From Pseudomonadota bacterium (GTDB lineage: Bacteria; Pseudomonadota; Alphaproteobacteria; Acetobacterales; Acetobacteraceae), in NCBI GenBank assembly GCA_021818505.1, contig JAKADX010000011.1, positions 53,119 through 117,118 of the forward strand: 64,000 nt of DNA. Reading direction: 5' to 3'. The notes under the pieces were generated by a model, which saw only the letters and a list, made by a program, of their open reading frames with translations, had not been told where the DNA came from and ran no database searches. Each line of letters starts with the position of its first letter. Positions within the stretch are counted from its first letter, which is position 1. The position numbers were made by a program, and so were the translations under genes. Positions 18,471 through 29,300 of this stretch are shown in pieces.

Positions 18471-18485
18471 GGAGGTTGATCGCGA

Positions 18486-18926
18486 ATGACGTATCGTTCC
18501 CGTGCCGTAAGTTTGCTTGGCGCCGTCGTGCTTCTGACCGGCCTGTGGTCCGGCGCGGGGCAGGCGGCGCAGACGGCGGCGCAGACCGGGCCCTACATCG
18601 TCGAGGTCGCTGACGTGACCGCGCATGTCGGCCAGCATGCCGTGATGCATGTCACGCTGCGGCTGCGGCCGGGCTATCGTCTGCTCGAATCCTACACCAA
18701 CCGCGTCAGCCGCTTCTCGTCGCTGGACGGCGATGTCGCCTTCGACCGGCCGGTGGTGCGCGGCGTGGTGCAGGACGGCACGCTCGTCTTTGCCGTCGGC
18801 GTGACGCCGACCGCGGCCGGGCGGCACCCGATCAACGGCGTTTTCCGGGTCGGCTACATCCAGGATCCGGACAGCCTGTCGATGATCTCGGTGCCGCTGA
18901 TCGCCAATGTCATCGGCGCGCCGTAG
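18486..18926 (+). CDS. Small secreted protein of unknown function
   Basis: A 146-residue protein with a clear signal peptide (about 1-27, hydrophobic LLGAVVLLTGLW, cleavage near GQA|AQT). The mature part alternates short hydrophobic strands (YIVEVADVTAHVGQHAVMHVTLRLRPGYRLLESYTNRVSRFSS is split by turns) and looks like a small periplasmic beta-sandwich; it has no cysteine. GGAGG at 18471-18475 serves its ATG. Its place between the PQQ dehydrogenase and the molybdenum hydroxylase suggests an accessory or assembly role, but I do not recognise the family. Confidence 0.72.
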   Translation: MTYRSRAVSLLGAVVLLTGLWSGAGQAAQTAAQTGPYIVEVADVTAHVGQHAVMHVTLRLRPGYRLLESYTNRVSRFSSLDGDVAFDRPVVRGVVQDGTLVFAVGVTPTAAGRHPINGVFRVGYIQDPDSLSMISVPLIANVIGAP

Positions 18927-19079
18927 CGCCGCATCGCTCCTCATCGCTGACCGGCGGCACGGCTCCGGGCAGGGGTCGTTGTATCCGCACGCATACGACG
19001 GTCACTCGCCTCGTCCGGTCGCGGCTGTCCGCGTGCCAGCACACCGGTTCGTTCCAAAACCCAGGGAAGGAAATGCAGC

Positions 19080-19532
19080 ATGATAAAGTTCACCGTGAAC
19101 GGGCAACCCCAGACGACGGACGCCGATCCGTCATCGCCCTTGCTCTGGTATCTTCGCGACGAACTCGACCTGATCGGCACGAAGTTCGGCTGCGGCAAGG
19201 CGCTTTGCGGCGCCTGCACGGTGCATATCGATGGGCAGGCGGTGCGCTCCTGCACCCTGCCGTTGTCCACAGTCGATGGCCGCGCGGTGGTCACGATCGA
19301 GGGGCTGCACCCCTCCGGCGATCATCCGGTGCAGAGGGCGTGGCGCGCGGTCAGCGTGCCGCAATGCGGCTTCTGCCAGGCCGGGCAGATCATGCAGGCG
19401 GCCGCGCTGCTCGCCGCCAATCCAAAGCCCACCGATGCGGAAATCGATCAGGGCATGTCCGGCAACATCTGCCGCTGCGGCTGCTATCAGCGGATTCACA
19501 TGGCGGTTCGTCTCGCCGCCACGGGGGTGTGA
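19080..19532 (+). CDS. [2Fe-2S] small subunit of a molybdenum hydroxylase (IorA-like)
   Basis: A 150-residue iron-sulfur subunit of the xanthine oxidase superfamily. The plant-type cluster ligands are Cys38, Cys43, Cys46 and Cys58 ([14 protein letters not shown]); the second cluster uses Cys96, Cys99, Cys131 and Cys133 ([20 protein letters not shown]). There is no signal peptide; such subunits are exported with the Tat-tagged large subunit. It precedes the large subunit by one base (TGA then ATG), so stoichiometric expression is expected. Related pairs include isoquinoline 1-oxidoreductase and periplasmic aldehyde dehydrogenases. Confidence 0.92.
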   Translation: MIKFTVNGQPQTTDADPSSPLLWYLRDELDLIGTKFGCGKALCGACTVHIDGQAVRSCTLPLSTVDGRAVVTIEGLHPSGDHPVQRAWRAVSVPQCGFCQAGQIMQAAALLAANPKPTDAEIDQGMSGNICRCGCYQRIHMAVRLAATGV

Positions 19533-19533
19533 C

Positions 19534-21858
<2,325 letters not shown>

Positions 21859-21909
21859 CCTTCCGAGCGGCGCGGGCCGCGGGGCCCGTTGCCGCGCCTC
21901 GTCCTCCGG

Positions 21910-21941
21910 CGCCCCACCCCGCGCGGGAGGGGGCCGGGGGG
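21910..21941 (-). repeat. Diverged palindromic repeat, copy C
   Basis: Read on the minus strand this segment (CCCCCCGGCCCCCTCCCGCG then CGGGGTGGGG) has the same layout as copies A and B, with a GC-rich flank and a CTCCCGC/GCGGG palindrome, but with several substitutions. It follows the stop of the molybdenum hydroxylase large subunit. Assignment to the same family is tentative. Confidence 0.4.
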
Positions 21942-22013
21942 TGCCGGCGCTCCGCTTGCCGCACCACTCCCCATAGCCACAACGTTCCGCCCGCCGCGCG
22001 GGCGCGCGGCCGG

Positions 22014-22042
22014 TTGACACCGTCCGCGAAATGCGCCCAAAT
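22014..22042 (+). promoter_or_regulatory. Possible sigma-70-type promoter of the second ABC operon
   Basis: TTGACA at 22014-22019 is a perfect -35 hexamer in an otherwise GC-rich gap. Seventeen bases on is CCAAAT, only a weak -10. It lies about 50 bases before the ATPase start. Tentative. Confidence 0.35.
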
Positions 22043-22091
22043 GCCTGACAAATGCCGCCGCGTGCGGTGCCGGGGGAGACGCAGGACGCGC

Positions 22092-22898
22092 ATGACAACC
22101 CGCCTCGACAGCGACCGGACGGCGGCGGCCGACGGTGCGGAGTTCACCCATATCGTGCGCATGGACGGAGTGCAGAAGTTCTTCGGCGCCGTCCACGCGT
22201 TGCGCGATATCAACCTGGCGATCGGCCGAAACGAGATCGTCGGCCTGATCGGCGACAACGGCGCGGGCAAATCGACGCTGATCAAGGTACTGACAGGCGT
22301 CTTTCCGCCAAGCGGCGGACGCATCTACGTGCGCGACAGGGAGATCGACCTGGCGCGGCACTCGGTCGGGCTGGCGCACGCGATGTCGATCGAGACTGTC
22401 TATCAGGACAAGTCGCTGGGCGAGAAGCAGCCACTGTGGCGCAACTTCTTCGTCGGCCGGCAGATCACCAACCGCCTCGGCTTCATCAAGATCCGCGAGG
22501 AGAAGCGGATCGCACAGGACATCCTGCTCAACACCATCGGCTTCCGCGGCGTGGGTATCTCGGTCGATTCCACGGTCAAGCTGCTCTCGGGCGGAGAGCG
22601 CCAGGGCATCGCGATCGGGCGGGCGATGCACTTCAACTCCGACCTCATCATCCTCGACGAGCCGACCGTGGCACTCGCGGTCGCCGAGGTGCGCAAGGTG
22701 CTCGACTTCATCCGCCGCATCAAGGACTCCGGCCGCGCCTGCATCTATATCGAGCACAATCTCGCCCATGTGCATGCGGTCGCTGACCGGCTGGTGGTGC
22801 TGGATCGCGGCGTGATCGTCGCCGACATCAGCCCACGCGACATGTCGGTCGCGGAACTCACCGAGTACGTCATCGACCTGCAGCAGCATCATCGCTGA
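22092..22898 (+). CDS. Sugar ABC transporter ATP-binding protein (single cassette)
   Basis: A 268-residue ABC ATPase with one cassette, unlike the double RbsA-type protein of the other operon. It has Walker A GDNGAGKST, a Q-loop (ETVYQDKSLGE), signature LLSGGERQGIAIGRAM and Walker B LIILDEPTVALAVAEV; the switch His lies in IYIEHNLAHVHAVADR. This is the FrcA-like layout of fructose/ribose importers. The ATG 22092 start gives a family-typical N-terminus (FTHIVRMDGVQKFFGAVHAL). It is followed after 11 bases by its permease. Confidence 0.88.
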   Translation: MTTRLDSDRTAAADGAEFTHIVRMDGVQKFFGAVHALRDINLAIGRNEIVGLIGDNGAGKSTLIKVLTGVFPPSGGRIYVRDREIDLARHSVGLAHAMSIETVYQDKSLGEKQPLWRNFFVGRQITNRLGFIKIREEKRIAQDILLNTIGFRGVGISVDSTVKLLSGGERQGIAIGRAMHFNSDLIILDEPTVALAVAEVRKVLDFIRRIKDSGRACIYIEHNLAHVHAVADRLVVLDRGVIVADISPRDMSVAELTEYVIDLQQHHR

Positions 22899-22909
22899 AA
22901 GACGCCCGC

Positions 22910-24013
22910 ATGTCCGACCGCGCGGCCCGCCCAAGCCTGCTCGCCCGCATCGAGGGCATGCCGATCATCGTCGTGTTCGCGCTGATGCTGGCGCTGTTCA
23001 TGTACACGGCGCCGGAGGTGTTCCTCGCCCCTCAGATCTACACGACACTGCTCTCCACCGCGCCGCCGCTGATCCTGCTGGCGATCGGGCTGACCTTCGT
23101 GATCGGCGCGGGCGAGATCGACCTTTCGTTCCCCTCGGTGATCGCCTTCTCCGGCTACGTCTTCGCCGTGCTGTTCAAGCAGTATCAACTCGGTTGGCTC
23201 GCCGTGGCGGGCGGGCTTGCCTCCGGCGTGCTGGTCGGCGTCGTCAACGGGTTGCTGATCGCGCGTATCGGCATCCCGAGCTTCATCGCGACACTGGGCA
23301 CGCAGTTCTTCTGGGCGGGCATGGCGACGGTACTGTCGGGCGGCAAGTCGTACGCACTGCGTGGCGCGGACGACACCAGCGTCTGGCAGTTCATCGTCGG
23401 CAATTTCGGCAACCCGAACTCGATCGCGTGGCAGGACCAGATCTCGATCCAGGCGCTGTGGACGGCGCTGATCGTGATTTTCCTGTGGCTGATCCTCAAT
23501 CGGCACCGCTTCGGCGAGCACATCCTGTTCATCGGCGACTCCAACGACGTGGCGCGCGTCGTCGGCATCAATGTCGGCCGGGAGAAGATCAAGCTCTACA
23601 CGATGATGGGCACGCTGGCCGCGGTCGCCGCGATCATGCTGACGCTTGAGAACAAGAACTATTTCGGCAATCAAGGTCAGGGCTATCTGCTGACCGCGAT
23701 CGCCGCGGTGCTGATCGGCGGCACCTCGATCTTCGGCGGGCGCGCGACGATCGTCGGTACCGTGTTCGGCTGCCTCATCATCTGGATGATCGAGGCCGGG
23801 CTGGTCGCCTCCGGCCTCACCGGCGCGTGGGTGCGCACCGTGCAGGGGCTGATCTTCCTCATTGCCATCATCTTCTACCTGTTCGTCGAGGAGCCGGGGC
23901 GGCGGGCCGAACTGCTGCGCCGCTTCGGCCGATCGACGGAGCCGGACCGGCACGCCGCGTCCGGCCGGCCCGGCGCGCCGGGGGGCGCGGTGCGGCGACG
24001 ACCGTCACCCTGA
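22910..24013 (+). CDS. Sugar ABC transporter permease (RbsC/FrcC family)
   Basis: A 367-residue membrane protein with about ten hydrophobic segments. Family signatures are GLTFVIGAGEIDLSFPSVIAF, GVLVGVVNGLLIARIGIPSF and AVLIGGTSIFGGRATIVGTVFG. The C-terminal 35 residues are Arg/Pro/Gly-rich and hydrophilic, longer than usual, and may be a cytoplasmic tail. It is the middle gene of ATPase-permease-binding protein (22092-25031), all on the plus strand with short gaps. Confidence 0.9.
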   Translation: MSDRAARPSLLARIEGMPIIVVFALMLALFMYTAPEVFLAPQIYTTLLSTAPPLILLAIGLTFVIGAGEIDLSFPSVIAFSGYVFAVLFKQYQLGWLAVAGGLASGVLVGVVNGLLIARIGIPSFIATLGTQFFWAGMATVLSGGKSYALRGADDTSVWQFIVGNFGNPNSIAWQDQISIQALWTALIVIFLWLILNRHRFGEHILFIGDSNDVARVVGINVGREKIKLYTMMGTLAAVAAIMLTLENKNYFGNQGQGYLLTAIAAVLIGGTSIFGGRATIVGTVFGCLIIWMIEAGLVASGLTGAWVRTVQGLIFLIAIIFYLFVEEPGRRAELLRRFGRSTEPDRHAASGRPGAPGGAVRRRPSP

Positions 24014-24035
24014 ACAACAGACCAGGAGGCAACCC

Positions 24036-25031
24036 ATGAAACGCAACCGACTGCTCCTTGCTGCCGCGGCGACCACGGCGCTGCTCACGGGCGCCACGCT
24101 CGCGCAGGCCGCCGATCCGCCCGGCAAGGGGGTGACGATCTACATGCAGATGGGCGGCAATCCCGGCGAGGGTCCGGTGCTGGCGCGCCAGACCGGTGCG
24201 GCCGCGGCGGCCAAGGCACTGGGCGTGGACAAGCTCAACGAGCAGTTCTCGCAGTGGGCGCCTGAGAAGATGATCGAGCAGTTCAAGCAGGCGATGGCGG
24301 CCAAGCCGACCTGCATCGTCATCATGGGCCATCCCGGCTCGGATGCATTCCATGATCTGGTCAAGCAGGCGGTCGAGGAAGGCATCGTCGTCACTGACGG
24401 CAACTCGCCGCTGACGCCGCTGCAGAAGGAATTCGGCACCAAGGGCTTCGGCTACGCGGGCGTCGATCTCTATGCCGGCGGTTCGCTGACCGCGAACGCC
24501 ATGATCGCCGCGGGCCACCTCAAGGCCGGTGACGAGGCGATGGTCTATGGCGTGTTCAGTCAGGCCGAGCGCGGCCTGTCGGAAAAGGGCCTGGCGGACA
24601 CGCTGGAGAAGGCGGGCCTGAAGGTCGATCGGCTGGAGATCACGCAGGAAGCGAACTCCGATCCGTCGCTCGCGATCCCGGTGCTGACCGCCTATGTGCA
24701 GTCGCATCCGCACCTCAAGGCGATCGGCACGCAGCACGGTGGTGTCACCGGCATTCTCGCGGACGTGCTCAAGAAAGCTGGCAAGAAGCCGGGTGAGATC
24801 ACTGTCGGCGGGATCGACCTCGTGCCGGCCACGATCGACGGGCTCAAGAGCGGCTACGTTTCCGCGACCCTCGATCAGTTGCTCTACCTGCAGGGCTTCT
24901 TCCCGGTGCTGCAGTGCGTGCTCACGTCGAAATACAAGATGCCGGGCCTGTCGCTGAACACCGGCGCGGGCGTGGTGACGCCGCAGACGATCGGCGGGCT
25001 GGTTCCGCTGATCGACGCTGGCATCCGCTGA
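24036..25031 (+). CDS. Sugar ABC transporter substrate-binding protein (RbsB-like)
   Basis: A 331-residue periplasmic binding protein with a signal peptide (about 1-25, TLAQA|ADP) and the type I fold of Peripla_BP_4: AMAAKPTCIVIMGHPGSDAF, EEGIVVTDGNSPLTPLQ, AYVQSHPHLKAIGTQHGGVTG, VGGIDLVPATIDGLKSGYVSATLDQ. AGGAGG is seven bases before ATG 24036. It completes the second ABC importer downstream of the oxidation cluster and ends just before a strong hairpin. The ligand is not evident. Confidence 0.9.
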   Translation: MKRNRLLLAAAATTALLTGATLAQAADPPGKGVTIYMQMGGNPGEGPVLARQTGAAAAAKALGVDKLNEQFSQWAPEKMIEQFKQAMAAKPTCIVIMGHPGSDAFHDLVKQAVEEGIVVTDGNSPLTPLQKEFGTKGFGYAGVDLYAGGSLTANAMIAAGHLKAGDEAMVYGVFSQAERGLSEKGLADTLEKAGLKVDRLEITQEANSDPSLAIPVLTAYVQSHPHLKAIGTQHGGVTGILADVLKKAGKKPGEITVGGIDLVPATIDGLKSGYVSATLDQLLYLQGFFPVLQCVLTSKYKMPGLSLNTGAGVVTPQTIGGLVPLIDAGIR

Positions 25032-25046
25032 GCGCCTGAGACACAG

Positions 25047-25078
25047 AACGCGCCCCTCCCGTCCGGGAGGGGCGCGTT
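25047..25078. terminator. Strong bidirectional terminator hairpin
   Basis: A perfect 14-bp inverted repeat (AACGCGCCCCTCCC, 25047-25060, and its complement, 25065-25078) with a GTCC loop. It lies between the convergent ABC binding-protein gene (ends 25031) and DUF2852 gene (ends 25098) and can end transcription from both sides. Confidence 0.8.
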
Positions 25079-25097
25079 GCTTGTCGGCGCGGGCCGG

Positions 25098-25526
25098 TCA
25101 GGCGGAAGCGGGCGGCGCCTCGGGCTCACTCGGACGGTTGCGGCGCTCGGCCATGAACTGATCGAATTCGGCCTTGTCCTTGGCGCGGCGCAGTCGCTCC
25201 AGGTAGGCCAGGAATTCCTGCTGTTCCTCCTCCAGCCGCCGCAGCGTCTCGGCGCGATAATCGTCGAAGGCGGCGTTGCCGCTGGCTGGCGGGCGGTTCC
25301 ACCGGCCGCGTCCGCCACCGCACCAGCCGCCGCGCCCCTCCATGTTGTGCCACCGCCCGGCCCCGTTTGGCCCCGCCCCGTTCGGGGTGCAGGCGCGCAG
25401 CCGGCCGCTGAACAGCAGGAAGGCCAGCAGCGCCAGCCCGAGCGGCCAGAACACCCAGAAGGCGAGGATCATGGCCGCAATCCAGCCGCCGCGGCCGAAT
25501 TCGTCCATCTTCGCCGCGAGCACCAT
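25098..25526 (-). CDS. DUF2852 family membrane protein
   Basis: A 142-residue protein. One long hydrophobic segment (about 16-40, GGWIAAMILAFWVFWPLGLALLAFLLF) is followed by a Gly/Asn/Trp-rich linker with two Cys and a highly charged helix, FDDYRAETLRRLEEEQQEF through AKDKAEFDQFMAERR, which is the DUF2852 signature. Function is unknown. ATG 25526 has GGAGG six bases upstream, better than the earlier in-frame codon at 25556. A perfect palindrome (25545-25561) sits just upstream, and a TetR gene precedes it on the same strand. Confidence 0.82.
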   Translation of the reverse strand: MVLAAKMDEFGRGGWIAAMILAFWVFWPLGLALLAFLLFSGRLRACTPNGAGPNGAGRWHNMEGRGGWCGGGRGRWNRPPASGNAAFDDYRAETLRRLEEEQQEFLAYLERLRRAKDKAEFDQFMAERRNRPSEPEAPPASA

Positions 25527-25544
25527 GAGACCCTCCCAGGTCGA

Positions 25545-25561
25545 TGTAAATGGCATTTACA
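25545..25561. promoter_or_regulatory. Palindromic operator upstream of the DUF2852 gene (site 1)
   Basis: TGTAAATGGCATTTACA is a perfect 17-bp palindrome around a central base, the size and form of TetR-family operators. It is 19 bases before the DUF2852 ATG. A related site (12 of 17 bases) lies at 26237-26253 by the adjacent tetR gene. Confidence 0.7.
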
Positions 25562-25598
25562 TCCTGGGGACGCGCCCCGGCGCTGTCAAGCCTTCCGT

Positions 25599-26237
25599 TC
25601 AGCGATTGTCCGGGATGCCGGCAAGCCCGAGCGATTGCAGATAGATCAGCAGCCCCGCTTCCAGCAGTTCCTCGGGCTCCATCGGCAGCCTGTGGCTGTG
25701 GCTGATGAACAGCGAGGCGATGCCGTGTGCCATCGCCCAGACGTGAAGGGCCACCATCAGCGCCGGCGGGCGGCGGCCGGTCGCGGTGGCGCAGGCGGCT
25801 TCGGCCGCGCCGCGCAGCACCGAGAAGGCGAGGTCGGATGCCTGGCGCAGTGCGGGGTCGTCCAGCGGCACGCCGGATTCGAACATCACCGCGTAGGAGG
25901 CCGGATCGCGGCGGGCGAAATCGAGATAGGCGCGCCCGCAATTCTCCAGCGCCGTGACCGGGTCGGGCCGGCCGTTGTTCCAGTTGCGCTCCATCGCTCC
26001 GGCGAAGCGGGCGAAGCCGCGGCGGGCGACCTCGGCGAGCAGGGCGTTGCGGTCGCGGAAATGCCGGTACGGGGCGGCGGGACTGACGCCGGCGGCGCGG
26101 GCAAGTTCGACGAAGGCGAAGCCAGCCGGCCCGCGCTCGGCGATCAGACGCAAGGCCGCCTCCACCAGCGCCTCCCGCAGGTTGCCGTGATGGTAGCTGT
26201 CGCGCTGCGCGCGGTCCCGGTCGCGATCGAATGTCAT
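25599..26237 (-). CDS. TetR family transcriptional regulator
   Basis: A 212-residue one-component repressor. The N-terminal helix-turn-helix is YHHGNLREALVEAALRLIAERGPAGFAFVELARAAGVSPAAPYRHF; the C-terminal ligand domain contains ALHVWAMAHGIASLFIS, matching the WHG-type TetR C-terminal domain. No ligand can be inferred. The likely start ATG 26237 lies inside a palindrome-like site (26237-26253) and lacks a ribosome site, so the message may be leaderless; an upstream TTG at 26267 is the alternative. It probably controls itself and the DUF2852 gene 72 bases downstream. Confidence 0.87.
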   Translation of the reverse strand: MTFDRDRDRAQRDSYHHGNLREALVEAALRLIAERGPAGFAFVELARAAGVSPAAPYRHFRDRNALLAEVARRGFARFAGAMERNWNNGRPDPVTALENCGRAYLDFARRDPASYAVMFESGVPLDDPALRQASDLAFSVLRGAAEAACATATGRRPPALMVALHVWAMAHGIASLFISHSHRLPMEPEELLEAGLLIYLQSLGLAGIPDNR

Positions 26238-26253
26238 GTGAAGCGTGTTTACA
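26237..26253. promoter_or_regulatory. Probable second TetR operator (site 2)
   Basis: TGTGAAGCGTGTTTACA matches site 1 (25545-25561) at 12 of 17 bases, keeping the TTTACA half perfectly. It overlaps the start codon of the tetR gene, where a repressor would block its own expression. Confidence 0.5.
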
Positions 26254-26352
26254 CGAAACCTGTCCAAACGACAGCCACAGTCGATTCACCTCTTGCACGG
26301 CAGACTTCCGGCCGGCGCGCGCGCCGCGTTAGCGTGTCGGTCACGAAACCAA

Positions 26353-29300
26353 ATGGTGACGATGATGGCGACCAAGCAGTGGACATCGCAATCGGGGCTG
26401 TCCGGCGCAGGCGACTGGTTCTCGACCGCGACATCCTGGATCGACGCCAATCTGCATCAGTACACGTCCCCCCCGACCGCCGGCGACACGGCGGAGATCT
26501 TCACCGGGTCGGTCAGCATCACCGCCGCCGATGCGACCACGCCCGGCCGCGGCACGCTCGACGGCATCACCGTCATCTTCACTCCGGCCGGCGGCGAGGC
26601 GACGCCGACGCTCGATGTCAGCAACGAGCAGTTCAGCAGCCTCATGTACCTCTTCACCGAAGCGGCGCCGGGCCTGGGCGGCGTGCTGGTGACGCGCGGC
26701 ACGGTCGGGTTTGCCGGCACGCTGCAAAGCGATTTCTCCGGCGCCGCGCTGACGCTGGACATCGAGAACCAGGGCGGCCTTGCGACGTTCACCAACACCG
26801 GCACGCTCAAGGCCAGCAACGGCAGCGCGCTGTCGGTCACGGGTGCCGCCGACGCGGTGCTGTCCAGCAGCGGCCTGCTGTGCGCCAACGACGCCAGCAC
26901 GCTCGACATCGCCGTCGCGGTCACCAGCACGAGCCTCGGCATGGTCGAGGCGCTGCTTCAGGGCGTGCTGGACGTGACCGGGCCGATGACCAACCTGGGC
27001 ACGATGTTGGCGAGCGAACTGGTCGGCGGACTCTACGATGCGGGCACCATCGACATCACCGGATCGCTGAACAACGCCGGCAGCATCTCCGATGCCTGTT
27101 TCGGCACCATAGCCGCAACCGGCGGTGTCGCCAACAGCGGCACGATCAGCAACGCCGGCGGCGTCGTCACCCTCGGCGGCGGTGTAGCCAACAGCGGCAT
27201 CATCACCGACATCGGCGGCACGCTGACCATCACCGACAGCGTCAGCGGCACCGGCACGATCCTGGTCGGCGACCATGTCGCGCTGGACGGCGCGGTCGGC
27301 GCGGGGCAGGTGGTGAGTTTCGGCACGGCGACCGACGCGACGCTTGATCTGAATAACGTCGCTGCGTTCGCCGGCACGATCGCGAATCTCACCGGCCACG
27401 ACGTGATCGACATCGCCGCTGCCGCCACCGCGACGACCTATGACGCGACCAGCCATCTGCTGACGGTGCTGAACGGCACGAGCGCGGTCGCCGCCTTCAC
27501 CGTCAGCGGCGGGGCGACGACGCTGAACGCCACGCCCGACGGAATGGGCGGCACGGTGCTGACCGCCGAGCAGATCGGCACGCCCACCCAGGTCGAGACC
27601 TACATCGTCCAGAACGACGCAAACACCTACAACAGCGGCACGGCGATGCCGCATGGCTGGCCGACGCCGGCGACGATCTACTACAGCTTCGACGCCGGCG
27701 CGACGTTGAGCGCGAGCGATGAGAGCGGCTTCCTCCGGGCGATGACGCTCTATGAGGATATCGCGAACATCAGCTTTGCCACCGCGGACGCGACGCATCC
27801 CGCCGATCTGGTCATCACCACCAACAACGCCGACACGGCCGACACGTCCTATACGGTGACCGCGGCCGGCATCACCACCGTGGCCACCAGCGCGACGATC
27901 AGCATCGACACCCAGGTCGCCGGCTGGACCGATCTGAGCGGCCTCGGCACCAATGATACGAGCGGCTATGGCGGCTACGGCTTCCTGACCGTGCTGCACG
28001 AGTTGGGCCACGCCATCGGCTTCGGCCATCCGGGGCCGTACAACGATGGCGGAGTCAACGCCGATTTCCTCACCAGTCAGATCTTCTACACCGACACGCG
28101 CCAGTACAGCGTGATGTCCTATATCGGCGGGTCGCAGTCCGGTGCCGTCTGGACCGACGGCACCACCACGATCCAGCCGCAGACGCCGATGCTGTACGAC
28201 ATCGGCGCGGCGCAGATGATCTACGGCGCCAACACTTCCGTCCTGGCGGGCAACGACACGTTCGGCTTCAACTCCAGCTTTGCCGCCAACTCCGCGCTGT
28301 CGGTCTATAACTTCGCCGTCAACACCGTGCCGGTGGTGACGCTGTATGACGCCGGGCAGAACAACACGCTCGATCTCTCGGGCTTCAGTGCCGCATCGTA
28401 CGTCAACCTCAATCCCGGTGCGTTCAGCAGTGCCGACGGCCTGACCGGCAATATCGGCATCGCCGAGGGCACCACCATCACCACCGCGATCGGCGGGGCC
28501 GGCAACGACAGCTTCGTGGTCAACGCGCAGGCCGACACGATCGACGGCGGCGGCGGTGCCAACACCGCGATCTTCGACGCTCCGTCAACCGATTTCCAGG
28601 TTGCTGCCAACGCCGGCACCGTCACCGTCACCGACACGCTCACCGGCGTCACCGACACGCTGACCAACGTGCAACTGCTGCAGTTCACTGACACCGTGCA
28701 GCTTGCGCCGTGCTTTTTGCGCGGCACGCGCATTCTGACCGCGCGCGGCGAGCTGCCGGTCGAGGCGCTGGTCGCCGGCGAGGACCGCGTCGTCACGCGC
28801 GAGGGGCGGCTGGCGCCGGTGGTCTGGGTCGGCTGGCGCGAACTCGACCCTATGCGCCATCCGTGCCCGGCCGACGTGATGCCGGTGCGGGTGCGCGCGG
28901 GCGCGCTGGCGCCGGGGCAGCCGCAGCGCGACCTGTTGCTGTCGCCCGATCACGCGCTGGCCATCCAAGGCGGGCTGATCCCGGTGCGCTATCTGATCAA
29001 TGGCGCCTCCATCGTGCAGGAGGAGCACGGGGGCCGCATCGCCTATTTCCATGTCGAGCTGGATCGCCACGACATCCTGTTCGCCGAGGGGGCAGCGGCG
29101 GAATCGTATCTCGACACCGGCAACCGCGCCGCGTTTGCCAATGGCAGCGCGGCGACCGCGCTGCACCCGCGCTTTGCGCCGGACGAAGCCGCTGCGCTGG
29201 GCATCTGGGCCAAGGCCGGCTGCCTGCCGTTGGTGATCGCGGGGTCGGAGCTGACCGAAGCCCGCGCGGTGCTGGCGGCGCGGGCGGCGGCGCTGGGCCA

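Noticed and set aside
21873..21888. CGGGCC-GCGG-GGCCCG hairpin after the Mo hydroxylase as a terminator
   Set aside because: Only a 6-bp stem and no T run; in this GC-rich context it is expected by chance.
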